Source: Hirundichthys speculiger (taxonomy: Eukaryota > Chordata > Actinopteri > Beloniformes > Exocoetidae). From it: a stretch of 64,000 bases of DNA. Location: assembly GCA_018398805.1 (NCBI GenBank), contig JAGFBZ010000702.1, positions 62,001-126,000 on the forward strand, written 5' to 3'. A program made the position numbers and the translations under genes. This document shows, piece after piece, positions 12,030 through 22,480 of the stretch; the stretch's first letter is position 1; the number at the start of each line of letters is the position of its first letter. The notes beneath the pieces were generated by a model. The model worked only from the letters and a program-made list of their open reading frames with translations, was not told the DNA's origin and made no database searches.

Positions 12030-12652
12030 TAGGGATGCACATGGTTAACCGTTTAACCGTTAACCGATAACAGTAACTCTAACCGATTAATACTAACGGT
12101 CAATTTTGTTTTTAAGCTACGTAATTCAATCAACTTATGGGGGCGTGTCGACAGGTGCAACAGGCCTCTGATTGGTCAATTCTACATCCGCGTAGAAAAG
12201 AGCGTGTCATCGAAAAAATGAGGAAGTACCCACATCTGTACGATTCTGGTTCTCCACACTACAAAGACAGCACATATTCTAGTAATTCATGGAGGGAGAC
12301 AGCGATGAATGTGGGTCTGGATACGGCCGAGACGGTGAGGAAGTGGAAAAACACAAGAGATAACTTTAGTAAGTTTAGCTAGTTCGTGATTGTCGCTCTT
12401 GCGTTGTGGCGTGGAATAACATAGCGGAGACCGCGCTAGTATAAATCAAAAGTGACGGCGGCATCTCTGCGACAAGCTGACGGCGACACATTGCCGCGAG
12501 AGTAAACACGGGAAAGTGTCCGCATGCGTCCACGACAACGTGTGCAACATCGCGGCAGCTAACCCTCCCGGACTTATCAGTTAACGGTTATTACTCGTTA
12601 AATGGCGTCAGTTAACGGTCATAAAAAAAAAAATCCAAAATGTGCATCCCTA
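12030..12652. mobile_element. hAT-6 element carrying a MADF-domain exon
   Basis: Left end TAGGGATGCACATGGTTAAC, right end reversed TAGGGATGCACATTTTGG. Perfect 8-bp duplication ATAAGAAC at 12022-12029 and 12653-12660. Subterminal GTTAACGGTTA repeats at both ends. The interior is GC-richer than the ends and contains a MADF-coding segment with a splice donor. Confidence 0.94.
12137..12382 (+). pseudogene. MADF-domain exon fragment inside hAT-6
   Basis: An 81-codon open frame from an ATG at 12137. From about residue 22 it reads RVIEKMRKYPHLYD, then SPHYKDSTYSSNSWRETAMN and ETVRKWKNTRDNF. This is the layout of a MADF (Adf-1-like, Myb/SANT-related) DNA-binding domain: acidic/aromatic helix with PxLYD, W in helix 2 and KWKNxRD in helix 3. 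A consensus donor GTAAGT starts at 12369, right after the RDNF codons, so the true exon probably ends at 12368 and the last four residues are intron read-through. MADF proteins are sequence-specific transcription regulators, and MADF or SANT proteins also accompany some DNA transposons. The fragment is either a captured host exon or the first exon of a lost autonomous partner. No downstream exon is present, so it cannot make a complete protein by itself. Confidence 0.8.
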
Positions 12653-12796
12653 ATAAGAACATTTAAAAAAATCATCTGATTTGTGGAGTCTGCAGCGGTC
12701 GCAGGTTTGACTCCCGGCCTGTGACCCTTTGCTTCATGGCGGCGTGGAACTTCTGAATTCCTGTCTGTCTCTTTCATAAAGCCCACTAGTGCCACA

Positions 12797-12818
12797 AAAA
12801 AAAAAAAAAAAAAAAAAA
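12797..12818. repeat. Poly-A tract
   Basis: About 22 A residues next to GCCAC; no associated retroposon recognised. Confidence 0.8.
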
Positions 12819-12879
12819 CAGTCCAGCCAAAAAGAAAAAATTATTCGACATCTTCAGATTGATTTTGTGTTTTTTGCTT

Positions 12880-13590
12880 TGAGAGTCCACCAGTTTAACC
12901 GCCCTCACATCGTTAGCCCCCCATCATTGACAGCGGCTATGAGGTGTTTTTAGCTGAATTGCTGAATTGGTTTTCTCCAAACATGGCTCTTGGCATTAAG
13001 GTCGAACAACCCCGCTTCGCTCGGTCTCATGTGTCCGCGGGACATTGTTCCAGAAGTCTTGTGGTTTGCTCAGAGGCAGTTTTGCAAACCTCAGTCATGC
13101 TTCTGTGTTCTTATTAGACAGAAGAGGCTTTCTCCGTACAACCCGTCCAAACAAACTGCACTTGTTCAGCCTTCGTCTAATTGTGCTGTCGTTAGCATTC
13201 AGCATGCTCCGCGAGGCCTGCAGGCTCTGAGGTGTAGCGCTTCGGGTTTTTTTTTTTTGTATTTCTCTGAGCATTGCTGCAGTCTGACCTTGTGGTAAAT
13301 GTGCTGGGCCATCCTCTCCTGGGAAGATTTACAGCTGTCTTGAATGTTTTCCACTTGTGAATAACCTTGGCGTCGTGTTAGCGCACACCTGGATGCTCCA
13401 GACCAGAAAACGGCCAAAACGTCTGCTTTTATAGAGGTTGTATTTGCCCTAATACTGAGACCTACTATGATCGGATGATTTTTATTATGGGTTTATCCCC
13501 CCCCCCACCACCACCAACACACACATACATGCACATGCACATGCACGAAACATAGGATTAAAAGAGGGGCCACTAACTTTTGCACCTGAC
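12880..13590 (-). pseudogene. Tc1-B transposase relic (minus)
   Basis: The minus strand carries the mid-transposase segment of a Tc1-like family, recognisable from the complement of CCAGAAGTCTTGTGGTTTGC (DFW-motif region) through the linker and helix-turn-helix region, ending in the upstream leader. Frames are broken. The same family is present at 39500-40290 (+) and 54375-57080 (-). Confidence 0.75.
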
Positions 13591-13789
13591 TGAAGAGGAA
13601 TAAGAGGAGATTTATGATCATATGAAAAAAATTAGAGAGTGCAACGTGGAGATGATGTTTGTTTGATGATGTTTGCTCTGTCAGCCTATAAGAAACAGTA
13701 GATTAAAAAAAAGAAAAACAGGCATTTCAGATCCAGTTAAACTGAACTGCCCCCCCCCAAAAAAAAAATAAAAAAAGAAAGAAAAAGAC

Positions 13790-14889
13790 TAGGGATGCAC
13801 GATAACTGTTTTTTAAACCCGATACAGATAACCGATAATTTTCAGCTCCTAAAGGCTGATACTGATAACCGATAACACACACATATACCTAAGATCATTA
13901 CATCAATACTATGAACAAAATCAAAAATAGTTTTGACTTTTTAAATGAACAGATAATTATTTTTTCCAATGAAAAACTACTGGCAAGACTCTCAGACATT
14001 TTCATAAAGCTATCAAACAAACCTATTTGATATCTCACATTAACTTAAATAAGGTTCATTACTGACTGATATAAAAAATAAAGGCTCCTTGAACTGATGG
14101 AAATACATGCATCAAAATTACTAACTGAAAAAGATTAACATTTAAAGGATTTTGGCTTGTGGTTCCATTTAAATTAATACCTTTAATTAAAGTAAAAGAG
14201 GTTCAGTAGTTTTTATTTTTTAATCTCATGGAAGCTTTAGATGAGAAAGATGAGGGAGAGGAGAGGCATTAGCTTCTGTTAGCTCACGTTAGCGCGATTT
14301 CAAAACTCCATGGAAGCGATTGTTATGTTGTAGGTGGCTGATCAGGTTTTACGTATTAAAGCTTGTGCTTCCCTCCTCGTAGAATTCACTCGGAGGATTC
14401 GTCACAAATAACCACCAAACTATCTTCTTCTGAAACTTTAACGAAGTTCCACGCCGCCATGTTTGTTGTGATCAGCGCTGTGCTGCAGGCTGCATTCAAG
14501 GTGTAATGTAAATTTCCACGTTCCCTAGTTTGCTAGTTGTTCTTTCAGCCTTTTCTATTTTTTTTCTTTTCTTTATGTGTAACATGTGGGAAAATACTGC
14601 GAATATCAATTCAAGTCAGCAACTACTAAAATTATGACAGAGTTAACTAGTTGTTTTCTGGCATGAGGGGGTATTCTTGATTTTCCTTATTGAGTAATCG
14701 TTTTTCTGATTATGCCGACGTCACTTGAACATAACATTCACTGCCGGTTATTCAAGGCTCAGAGGGAGCGAGACACTGCTGTGTTGACAGAAATATAAAT
14801 GTTATCGGGGCTATTCGTCGTGATATCGGACTTATCGGGATGATGTCATAATTTCTTGTTATCGGCCCGATAGTTATCGTGCACCCCTA
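13790..14889. mobile_element. hAT-3 non-autonomous element
   Basis: Left end TAGGGATGCACGATAACTG, right end reversed TAGGGGTGCACGATAACTAT. Nearly collinear with 1795-2899. No convincing target duplication: flanks AAAAAGAC and GTTTTGAC share only GAC, and the left flank is homopolymer-rich. Minus strand carries the same decayed MAAWNFVKVSEED start near 14460. Confidence 0.88.
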
Positions 14890-15974
14890 GTTTTGACCTC
14901 TGACACTGCACCAGGATTGGCTGTGACTCCGAGGAATAAGTGCACGTGAGCGGAGGTTGTGCACGCCGAGTGTGGCTGCTGAATGTAGAACACATGCTAC
15001 GAGTTCATAAAATGCAAGATTAAAAAAAAACTGGAAAAAAACAAAGGTTACCTTAGTTAGCTGGCATGTAAAATGGAGGATTTTCCAAAGAAGACTGTCA
15101 GTGTTTCTGCGCTGCCTCTTTGTAGACGTGCAGCAGCGTGAGTCATGAGACGAGCGGGGGGGGGGGGGGGGGCATCCATCGCGTTAATCTGCTGATTTTT
15201 GTAAACATTTGTTTAACGCTGATCTGAAACAAATCCAGTGCTTTTACTCCTTCCAACTCATAATCATCTTCTTCCTCTGGATCCACTCAGGACCAGTTTA
15301 CACAACAGCGCTTCAGCCAAACCCCAGCAAACAACCTATTAAATGCTTTCTCATCAGAACAGGAGTATTAACCACCTGTGGACGCAGCGCAGCTCTAAAA
15401 ACACCTTCCAATCGTTGCAGGTGACCTTAACTGAAGTCATTGTGCTGCCTGCTCCTCTTTTCCTCCGGTGAACAGGGACTGAGGTGCGTCATCGTGAAAA
15501 GGTCGTCCTAAAGATGCTGCCTTTACTAAATATACATTTACAAGAATCCTTTCATATCTTCTCACAAAATCTTTGACTCTGAAGGAAGTGGGATGTGCTT
15601 TTCAGTTGTTTTCAAAATCCGTCCAACTCTTACTGGTAATTAAGGTATTAAAATATATTGATCTTGTGTGCTGATCTTACAACTTCATCTTGTAATTTGG
15701 GTGATTTTGTGTGCTGGAGACCACCTGGCAGCGCTGGTTTCATCTTTCAGGATTAGGGTTAGGGTTAGCCTGCTGGGGAAACGACTCCCAGAACCGGGAA
15801 AGAACTCCGAACCGATCCCTCCAAAACAAAAAGAAATCTAGTTTCTACTCAGTTTCAAATACAGCTGTGAAACTTTCTTTTTACGTTTTTAAAGTGCCCA
15901 TATTATACTGACTAGCAGTCGTCTTATTTGACTTACTGCTGCCTCCTGACTGGCACCAACAACTGATCACTTCA
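14890..15974. other. Intronic sequence, mostly unrecognised
   Basis: Contains a G-run at 15158-15172, two to three TTAGGG units near 15753-15771, and an 83-bp segment (15487-15569) repeated at 18545-18627. No gene recognised. Confidence 0.6.
15487..15569. repeat. 83-bp dispersed repeat, copy 1
   Basis: From CGTCATCGTGAAAAGG to TTCTCACAAAA; differs from 18545-18627 at five positions by eye. Family unknown. Confidence 0.8.
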
Positions 15975-16622
15975 CGGTTTGAGTACCGCGGTTTTAGTGC
16001 TTCGCAGATTTTTTTCAGAAATATATGATATAATTAAAAAAAAATTTAAAAATCGCGGAAACATCACATGATTTTGTGCGCTTTCTCTCACAGTAAAGAA
16101 AAGCTGTGAGCCAGCCTGGCCCCTTTAAGAAGGTGGCCTTATGGGTAATGTAGTGTGTGTGTTGTGGGACGGCAGAATGAAAACGGGGTTAGATGAAAAG
16201 TGTAGTGAGCATCAACAGCAGCCCAGCGTGTATAGATTTACATTCTCTGTTAACCGACAGGAGCCCAACAATACAACCTGTGTGATGTTACAAGTTCCTG
16301 CAGTGCCAAAATAAAGTTCCCGTACCATGCAGAGAAACTGGACTTTTTCTTTTGTTGTTGTTAGCATGTTAGCCGCTAATTACGAGCCAAAAATAGCACA
16401 ATAGCAGCAGTTTCTTTACTACGGTTCAGAGACCAGAGGCTGTGAAGGAAACAGAAAGACCACAGTTGAGATGGTTTGTCTTGTTTCGCTACTTTTTGGG
16501 GTTTTTTAAACATATTTTAAACACATTATTGAGGCTCAGGGGGCTCCGGCTCCAGATCGCGGATTCTGATTGTCGCGGGGGGGCGCCGGTCCCCATTAAC
16601 CGCGAAAAAAAAGGGACCACTG
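15975..16622. mobile_element. Tigger/pogo-like MITE, left end decayed
   Basis: Right end reads CCGCGAAAAAAAAGGGACCACTG then TA; reversed it is CAGTGGTCCC, the typical Tigger terminus. Left part has CGGTTTGAGTACCGCGGTTT. It abuts the hAT-4 fragment at 16623. Left boundary approximate. Confidence 0.65.
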
Positions 16623-16866
16623 TATATCGATATTCGTCTGAAGATACATTTACATCATTTTCCGAAGATTTTAAAGGTACAAAGTGATTTTGGTGACATC
16701 TTGTGAGTGTTCCAATGACTTTGTTTGAATTAATTGAACTGAAAGCATCAATTACACATTATATGGCTGACAGGCAGCTTGCAAATGCTATAAAAAATGA
16801 ATAAAAGATGTGTTGAGAAAAATAGTTTCATTTATTTAAACGGTGCAAATTGTTGCTTGCAAGCTT
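16623..16866. mobile_element. hAT-4 fragment with unoccupied hAT-1 site
   Basis: Inverted relative to 9694-11145. It contains TTGTTTGAATTAATTGAACT, whose complement joins the two flanks of hAT-1 at 9885-10975 with a single ATTAATTC. Neither outer end is present. Confidence 0.85.
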
Positions 16867-17055
16867 TTAAAGGTAAGGACACAATGGAGAGTTAAAGTAC
16901 AGCAAGTGGCCTTCTTTGGCAGCTTTTTTGACTTGATGCTGCAGCCATTCTAGCTAGCAGGTTAAGTAGAAACAAACCACGGCTAGTCGAGCTACAGATC
17001 TACACCCTGGAGTGTTTCCTCGCCTCATCTGCCTCTGTTTGTTCTGTGTCTGCAG

Positions 17056-17126
17056 GGTGAACGTCTGCGGAGGGCAGTGCTGTCACGGGTGGAGTCAAAC
17101 TCAGGGATCGCAGCGGTGCACGAAGC
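17056..17126 (+). CDS. ltbp1: LTBP1-like internal exon: four-cysteine N-terminal block
   Basis: This 71-nt exon starts after a pyrimidine-rich tract and TCTGCAG and ends at a GTAAGT donor. Read from its second base it gives 23 codons beginning VNVCGGQCCHGW and ending SQRCTK, with one leftover base at each end. The CGGQCC...C pattern is the conserved four-cysteine block just before the first EGF-like domain of latent TGF-beta binding proteins. LTBP1 and LTBP2 share VNVCGGxCC-GW; GSQRCTK favours LTBP1. The protein is secreted to the extracellular matrix, binds the latent TGF-beta/LAP complex and anchors it to fibrillin and fibronectin through its N-terminal region. The single trailing C joins CC of the exon at 45256 to make a proline codon, so the two exons are in phase. 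The preceding exon (signal peptide and basic linker) is not visible upstream and should lie outside the window. Confidence 0.93.
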
Positions 17127-17985
17127 GTAAGTCTCACAACAGTGTCTCACCTGGTGAACCGTTGTTGCTTCATGCACCAAACGTGTGCTCGACAGGTGTT
17201 TGACAACGACGCAGCTTCGCAGATTTTCTATGAAGTCGACTCAGTTTCACTCCAGGCCATGTAATAACCACGTCCCTCCACACAATTAGATGTTGAAGTT
17301 TCCCCAAAGCCTTAAAAATGTAAAACAGCCATGTTCCTTGACTCAGTTCCCCACGGAGATTAAACTGAGGGTAAGTCATTTTTGTGTCTCGAGGTTGTGA
17401 TGAGCGTTGTATGATGTCATCCAATCTGTTTTGAACACTGCGCCGCTGTTCCAAAAAATTCAGAGCATGAAGATTGTCCCTTTCTGCTTTGATACTTGCT
17501 GAAACAGTAACCTAATGAACCCGTGAAGTTACAAACCGCTGTGGTCGAAAACCCAGAGGAATCTGTTTCTGCTGCGTCTTCAGCTCGCTCGTCACTTGGC
17601 GAGGCGTCCTGAACGTCGGTGTCGGACGGCCTGCCAGGCTGTCTCTCTCTCTCTCTCTCCCAGCGATGGAGTGAACAGGCGTAACTTTTCTGCCTCTGCG
17701 GGGTATATGCAGGGTGGAATGAAGCCACTGGAGGACTGGGAGGACTGGGTTCCTAGTCGTTCTGCAACATTTTGTTTCTCTGCATTTCAAATATATTTCC
17801 GAATCAGTCAGATTAATTCTTATTCCTACCAGTCTAAACCAGTTGTGGAATGAAACTAGACAGATGTTAAGTCCGCAATGTTTAAAAGCCTTTATTTTTT
17901 ACCCATCATGTGCTGAAGGGGAGCACATTCGCATCCACTTTGACATTCAAAGTTTCCTGGCTGATTGGCAGTCTTAGGTTTAAGT
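17127..17985. other. Intronic sequence after exon, no repeat recognised
   Basis: Contains (TC)n at 17641-17660. Overlapping open frames on both strands around 17417-17853 look fortuitous; none has family resemblance. Confidence 0.6.
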
Positions 17986-17989
17986 TTTG

Positions 17990-18420
17990 TTCTTTTACCT
18001 CCACCAAGGATGTTATGTTTTTATCTGTTTATCTGTCTGTCTGTCTGTGTTCAAGATAACTTAAAAAGTTATGGATGGATTTTGATGAAATTTTCAGGAG
18101 TTGTCAGAAATGTGTAAAGGAAGAACTGATTTCATTTTGGCTGTGATCCGGAAGAAATCCTGGATTCTGGATCACTTTCAAATTTTCGATAACATTGCGG
18201 TCAATGGGGCCAAAAATTTCGTATCTCAATATCTCCATTAATTATTGCCCAAAACTCATGAAATTTGACTCAGGGATTGACAATGGGAACCTTTATCAAA
18301 TTTCAAAGGCTGATCCGGATCTGATCCGGAACGCAGATTTTATCACAATCTGTAAATCGCTATATGGGGGAATTGTCGCGCTCGGCGGAGGTCTGCGCTC
18401 TCCGAGTGCTTTTCTAGTTC
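17990..18420. repeat. Unclassified interspersed repeat
   Basis: From TTACCTCCACCAAGGATG to a segment reading GGAGGTCTGCGCTCTCCGAG. I recognise this composition (a run of CTGT units, then AAAAAGTTATGGATGGATTT and GATCCGGA motifs) as a common fish interspersed repeat but cannot name its class. Short inverted CCTCC/GGAGG stretches near both ends. Confidence 0.6.
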
Positions 18421-18544
18421 ATGATTAGAATTGACAGATTTCTGTCAAATGTTACAGTCAGGGATCATCTGCTGGCGTTGGAGATCAGCCATCCACTCTG
18501 TTCATGTTGGTATCCAAGAAATTATTTTTTCCAGAACACTTCAG

Positions 18545-18627
18545 CGTCATTGTGGAAAGGTCGTCCTAAAGATGCTGCCTTTACTAAAGATACATTCACA
18601 AGAATACTTTCATATCTTCTCACAAAA
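18545..18627. repeat. 83-bp dispersed repeat, copy 2
   Basis: See 15487-15569. This copy lies just upstream of the Tc1-A start at 18638. Confidence 0.8.
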
Positions 18628-18679
18628 AGTGTCTTTACAACCCAAATTCCCCCCAAAATTGGGACGCTGAGATATCTAC

Positions 18680-21365
18680 ATTCAATTCTGTTCAATTCAA
18701 TTTTATTTGTATAGCATCTGTTACAATGTCAATTGTTTCTAGGTGCTTTACGGAGACCCAGATCATGACCCCCGAGCAAATATCATTAACTAAAATTATA
18801 ATATTGAATCCTAATCAAGATTCAATGTCAAGTAAAAAACTCCCACAGAGGGAGAAAAAAAACATTTCAGCCAAACAGTGGCAAGAAAAAACTCCACTTT
18901 AAGAGGAAGAAACCTTGAGCAGGACCTGGATCATATGGGGGGACCTTCCTGATGAAGACCAGCTGGGTAAAGAAAGAAAAAGAGAGGAGAGACAGGACAG
19001 AGAGAGGATGGAGGACAGAGGGAGGAGAGACACAAATGACTAAATATAATGACCACATAAACATAAAGAGATGCAGGTAGCAGCACTGAGGTGAGATGGT
19101 TAGAGGACTAGATCACCGGTCACCACGGCAACCGACACCCTGAACACACCTACACACACAGGTGGAGGTAAACGCTGGGATGGACAGAGGAGGGAACTGC
19201 AAGTCAGCATGAAACCCAGGAAACTCTGGCCTGCAAACATACAGAAAAAAAGGGAAAAAGGGAGGCAAAACAGCACAACAAACTAGAGGAAACAAAATGG
19301 AGCACAGTTTTGTAACAAGGTGCTCCTAATTGACTATGGATTGAGCTCGAGGAGGAAGAAGGGAGGAGGAAAGGGAAGGAAAGGGAGAAGAGCAGTGGAG
19401 ACACCACTCAGCAGATTTTGTTGGTGTCCCCCTGCAGCGTAGGCCTATAGCAGCATAACTATGACAAAGCTGTGATTAAGATGAGTACTCTAGTCTGAGC
19501 TACTACAACTATGGCTATAACTATTAACCCCTACACACTATAGTTTAGACTAACTGTAGGCTTTTCTGAACAGAAATGTTTTCAATTTAGTTTTAAAGAT
19601 GGAGGTGGTGTCAGCCTCCTGAACCCAAACTGGTAGCTGGTTCCATAATAAAGGTGCCTGGTAGCAGAAGGCCCGTCCTCCAAACCTACTTTTAGATATT
19701 CTAGGAATGACGGGTAATCCTGCACTTTGAGATCAGAGAGCTCTATTAGGAGCATAATAACCCTAACCTAACCCTATTAGGCCATTAAGGGCCTTATATG
19801 TGAAAAGTTGAATTTTAAACTCAATTCGAAATTTCACAGGGAGCCAATGGAGGGAGGCTAACACGGGAGAGACGTGATCTCGCTTACGGATTCCTGTCAG
19901 CACCCTCGCTGCTGCGTTCTGGATCAGTTGGAGGCTATTCAGTGAGGTTTTCAGACATCCTGCTAACAACGCATTGCAATAATCCAGTCTAGAACTGACA
20001 AACATGTGGATTAATTTTTGAGCATCACCCTGGGAGAGGATGCTCCTAATCTTGGCAATATTTCGGAGATGAAAAAAACATTCTGGCAATGTTTTTTAGA
20101 TGGTAAAAAGCTGCTGATGTTATTGCTTTAATGTGGCTGTTAAAGTTCAAGTCTGATTCCAATATTACCCCTAAATTTCTGACCTGATTTTTAGGTTCTA
20201 GTGTCTCAAGGTGACTGATAACACTTTCTCTTTGTTTCTGTGGGCCACAGACAATGATTTCAGTTTTGTCTGAGTTTAGCTGGAGAAAGTTGTTTTGCAT
20301 CCAGACACTGATCTGTTGTGATCACACTGATGTTCTCCTGCTGTCAGTGACACATAGATCTGAGTATCATCTGCACAGTTGTGGTAGGAAACATTATAGC
20401 TGCGTATTAGCTGGACTAATGGAAGCATGTACAGATTGAACCATAGGGGTCCCAGGATTGACCCCTGGGGAACCCCACAGGTCATGGCCATTTGGCCAGA
20501 GACATGGTTACCAATTTCAACGAAGAATCTCATGTCCCTGAGATAGGACCTGAACCAGTGTAAAGCATTTTCAGAGATCTTCTAACCTCTGTAATAAGAT
20601 CACATGGTCAGCTGTGTCAAAGTCAGCGCTGAGGTCCAGCAGAACTAAGACTGAGACTTTGCCTGCATCTGTGTTTAGGTGAATATCAGCTTGATCAGAG
20701 CTGTCTCAGTGCTGTGGTGGGGCCTGAAGCCTGATTGAAAACTGTCAAAAACACTGTTAACAGGAGAAAGTCAGTAAGCTATTGATATACCACTTTTTCT
20801 AGGACTTGGCCAAGGAACAGCAGGTTTGATGTGGGCCGATAGTTCTTCAGTACTGTGGCATCAAGACTGCTCTTCTTTAGACGAGGCTTAATGACAGCAG
20901 TTTTCAAGGCCTCTGGGAATGTTCCAGTCTGAAGTGAGATGTTGGTTAAATCAGTGAGCTGTGGTAACAAACTGCTCAGCACAGACTGTAGAAATCGAGG
21001 CATCAAGGCAGCACGTTGATGGACTCAGACTGCAGACGATCTCTTTGACTGTTTTGTCAGTCACAGGTGAGAAATGTGTCAGCTCTAGGTGTCTAGTTGG
21101 CAGAAGACTTTTGGCAGAAGACCTCTAACTTTTAGAAGCAAAAAGTTAGAGGACATTCAGGACTTAATGTCATTAAGCCACCCTTGAAGTTTAGCCAAAG
21201 GTTTTGTTTCCTCTGGTTTCATGGATCAGTACAGCTGCGTATCATCAGTGTCGCAATAAAAGTTTATGCCATGGTCTGGATAATCTTCCCCAAGGGCAGC
21301 ATGTATAAAGTTGAAAGGATTGGTCCCAGAACTGAACCCTGTGGGACGCCATAGCAGACCCTAGT
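18680..21365 (-). mobile_element. L2 (Maui-like) LINE, two joined fragments (minus)
   Basis: The 3' tail (reversed TTCAATTCAATTTTATTTG) is at 18690; 3' UTR runs to about 19760; reverse transcriptase pieces follow. A second, separate L2 fragment at about 21190-21365 repeats the RT motif region (GVPQGSVLGP) already present near 20470, so two L2 copies are joined. Confidence 0.88.
19763..21006 (-). pseudogene. L2 reverse transcriptase, broken
   Basis: Reading the minus strand, the pieces are in order: 21006-20779 (finger region, LTDLTNISLQTGTFP then KNYRPTSNL), 20533-20276 (GVPQGSILGPLWFNLYMLPL with catalytic box decayed from YADDTQ to NCADDTQIY), 20300-20046 (LNSDKTEIIVCGP, thumb start) and 20089-19763 (C-terminal DYCNALLAG, LQLIQNAAARVLTG, LHWLPVKFRI). 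These are hallmarks of fish L2/CR1-group LINEs. Several frameshifts separate the pieces; the endonuclease is absent, so the copy is dead. Confidence 0.9.
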
Positions 21366-22480
21366 TAACTTGAATGAACTGGATACAGAATACATACAGA
21401 TACATAAAGACGAAAATCTTTTTATTCACAATTGAGCATAGAAAACATGTCAAACATTGAAAGTGAGACCTGTTACCATTTCTTGGAAAAACATCAGTAC
21501 ATTTAAAATTTGATGGCAGCGATACATCTAAAAGAAGCTGGGACATGGTCAACAAAAGGCTGGAAAGGTCTGGAGGAACATCTACAACTGAGTAGGTTCA
21601 CCATTCTGTGAGAATACAGACCTACAAGTTGTGAAACATTTCATCAATGTTGTGTCAGTGTAAAAAAAGCAAAGACTTTGAATATCCCATGATCTACGTT
21701 ATGTTTTATGGTCGTGGTCAGAGAGTGTGGAGAGAGCTGAGGCTGGAAATCAATATCAGATGCTCACGATGCTCAGGTCCTTGGGAAAGCTGTAATGGAA
21801 ATCACCGCAAGGACTCAGCAGCACTAATGGAAGTCAAGAACACAGTTTCTACCCTCAGATGTAGGTTTCAAGGTCTGTCATGAAAACAAGACCTATGTGA
21901 ACAGGATATTCTCTGGACCGAAGCTCTTTTAAAAAATGAATTGGGACAAAGTGGAAAACTGTCCAGCGGTCAGATAAATATGAATTTGATATTCCTCTTG
22001 GAAGCCGTGAATGCTGCGTCCTTCAGACTGAAGAGGAGATTAACTTGTTGTGAGCGCGCAGTTGAAAAGCCTGATGGTCCAGTTAGCGTCTGCAGAACGG
22101 ACAGCTTGTGCAACTGCAGAGCAGACGTGAACGCTGAAAGGTACGCAGAGGTTTTACGAGCAACATATGCTCAGATCCAGACGACGTGTCTTTTTTTAGG
22201 GGAGGCCTTGCATCTTCTCCGTGCATCGCTGCATCCACCAGAAAAGCAGGGCTTCACAGTCAAGGAGTCCAGGTGCAGGTGATCCGCCTGCAGTCCAGAC
22301 GCTTCGCCATCTGAAAGCAATTGACGCATGATGAAATGAAAAATGTAACAAAAGGAGAGCCAAATCGTTTATCAGACGGGAGAGGACAACGCTCCTCTCC
22401 CGAACCTGGACTGTTGTCGAAAGAGGAGCGGTAAACATCTGCCTGTCAAACGTTTTACGAGACGTGTTTGCTGTCATCAG

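Larger units (their letters stand above)
1..17055 (+). other. ltbp1: ltbp1 intron (3' part, at least 17.0 kb)
   Basis: Everything before the exon at 17056 lacks recognisable host coding sequence and is mostly transposon-derived. The 3' splice site has a pyrimidine-rich stretch in the 40 bases before the acceptor AG at 17054-17055. By comparison with human LTBP1 this is probably the intron following the first coding exon of the long isoform; that is inference. Confidence 0.75.
18638..22480 (+). pseudogene. Tc1-A transposon relic (+), split by L2
   Basis: Starts with ACAACCCAAATTCCCCCC and AATTGGGACGCTG, the family terminus, is interrupted at about 18680, and resumes about 21375 with the continuation of the 5' region (TTTTTATTCACAATTGAGC). 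The transposase part follows with stops: CAAAGACTTTGAATATCCC (helix-turn-helix region), a DDE-region segment at 21920-22200 and the C-terminal region near 22280-22350. Inactive. Confidence 0.82.

Noticed and set aside
13790..14889. Target duplication for the second hAT-3 copy
   Set aside because: Flanks AAAAAGAC and GTTTTGAC share only three bases; not counted as a duplication.
15753..15771. TTAGGG-like units (also near 19763 and 50014) as interstitial telomere repeats
   Set aside because: Only two to three units at each place, too short to distinguish from chance or from repeat-internal sequence.
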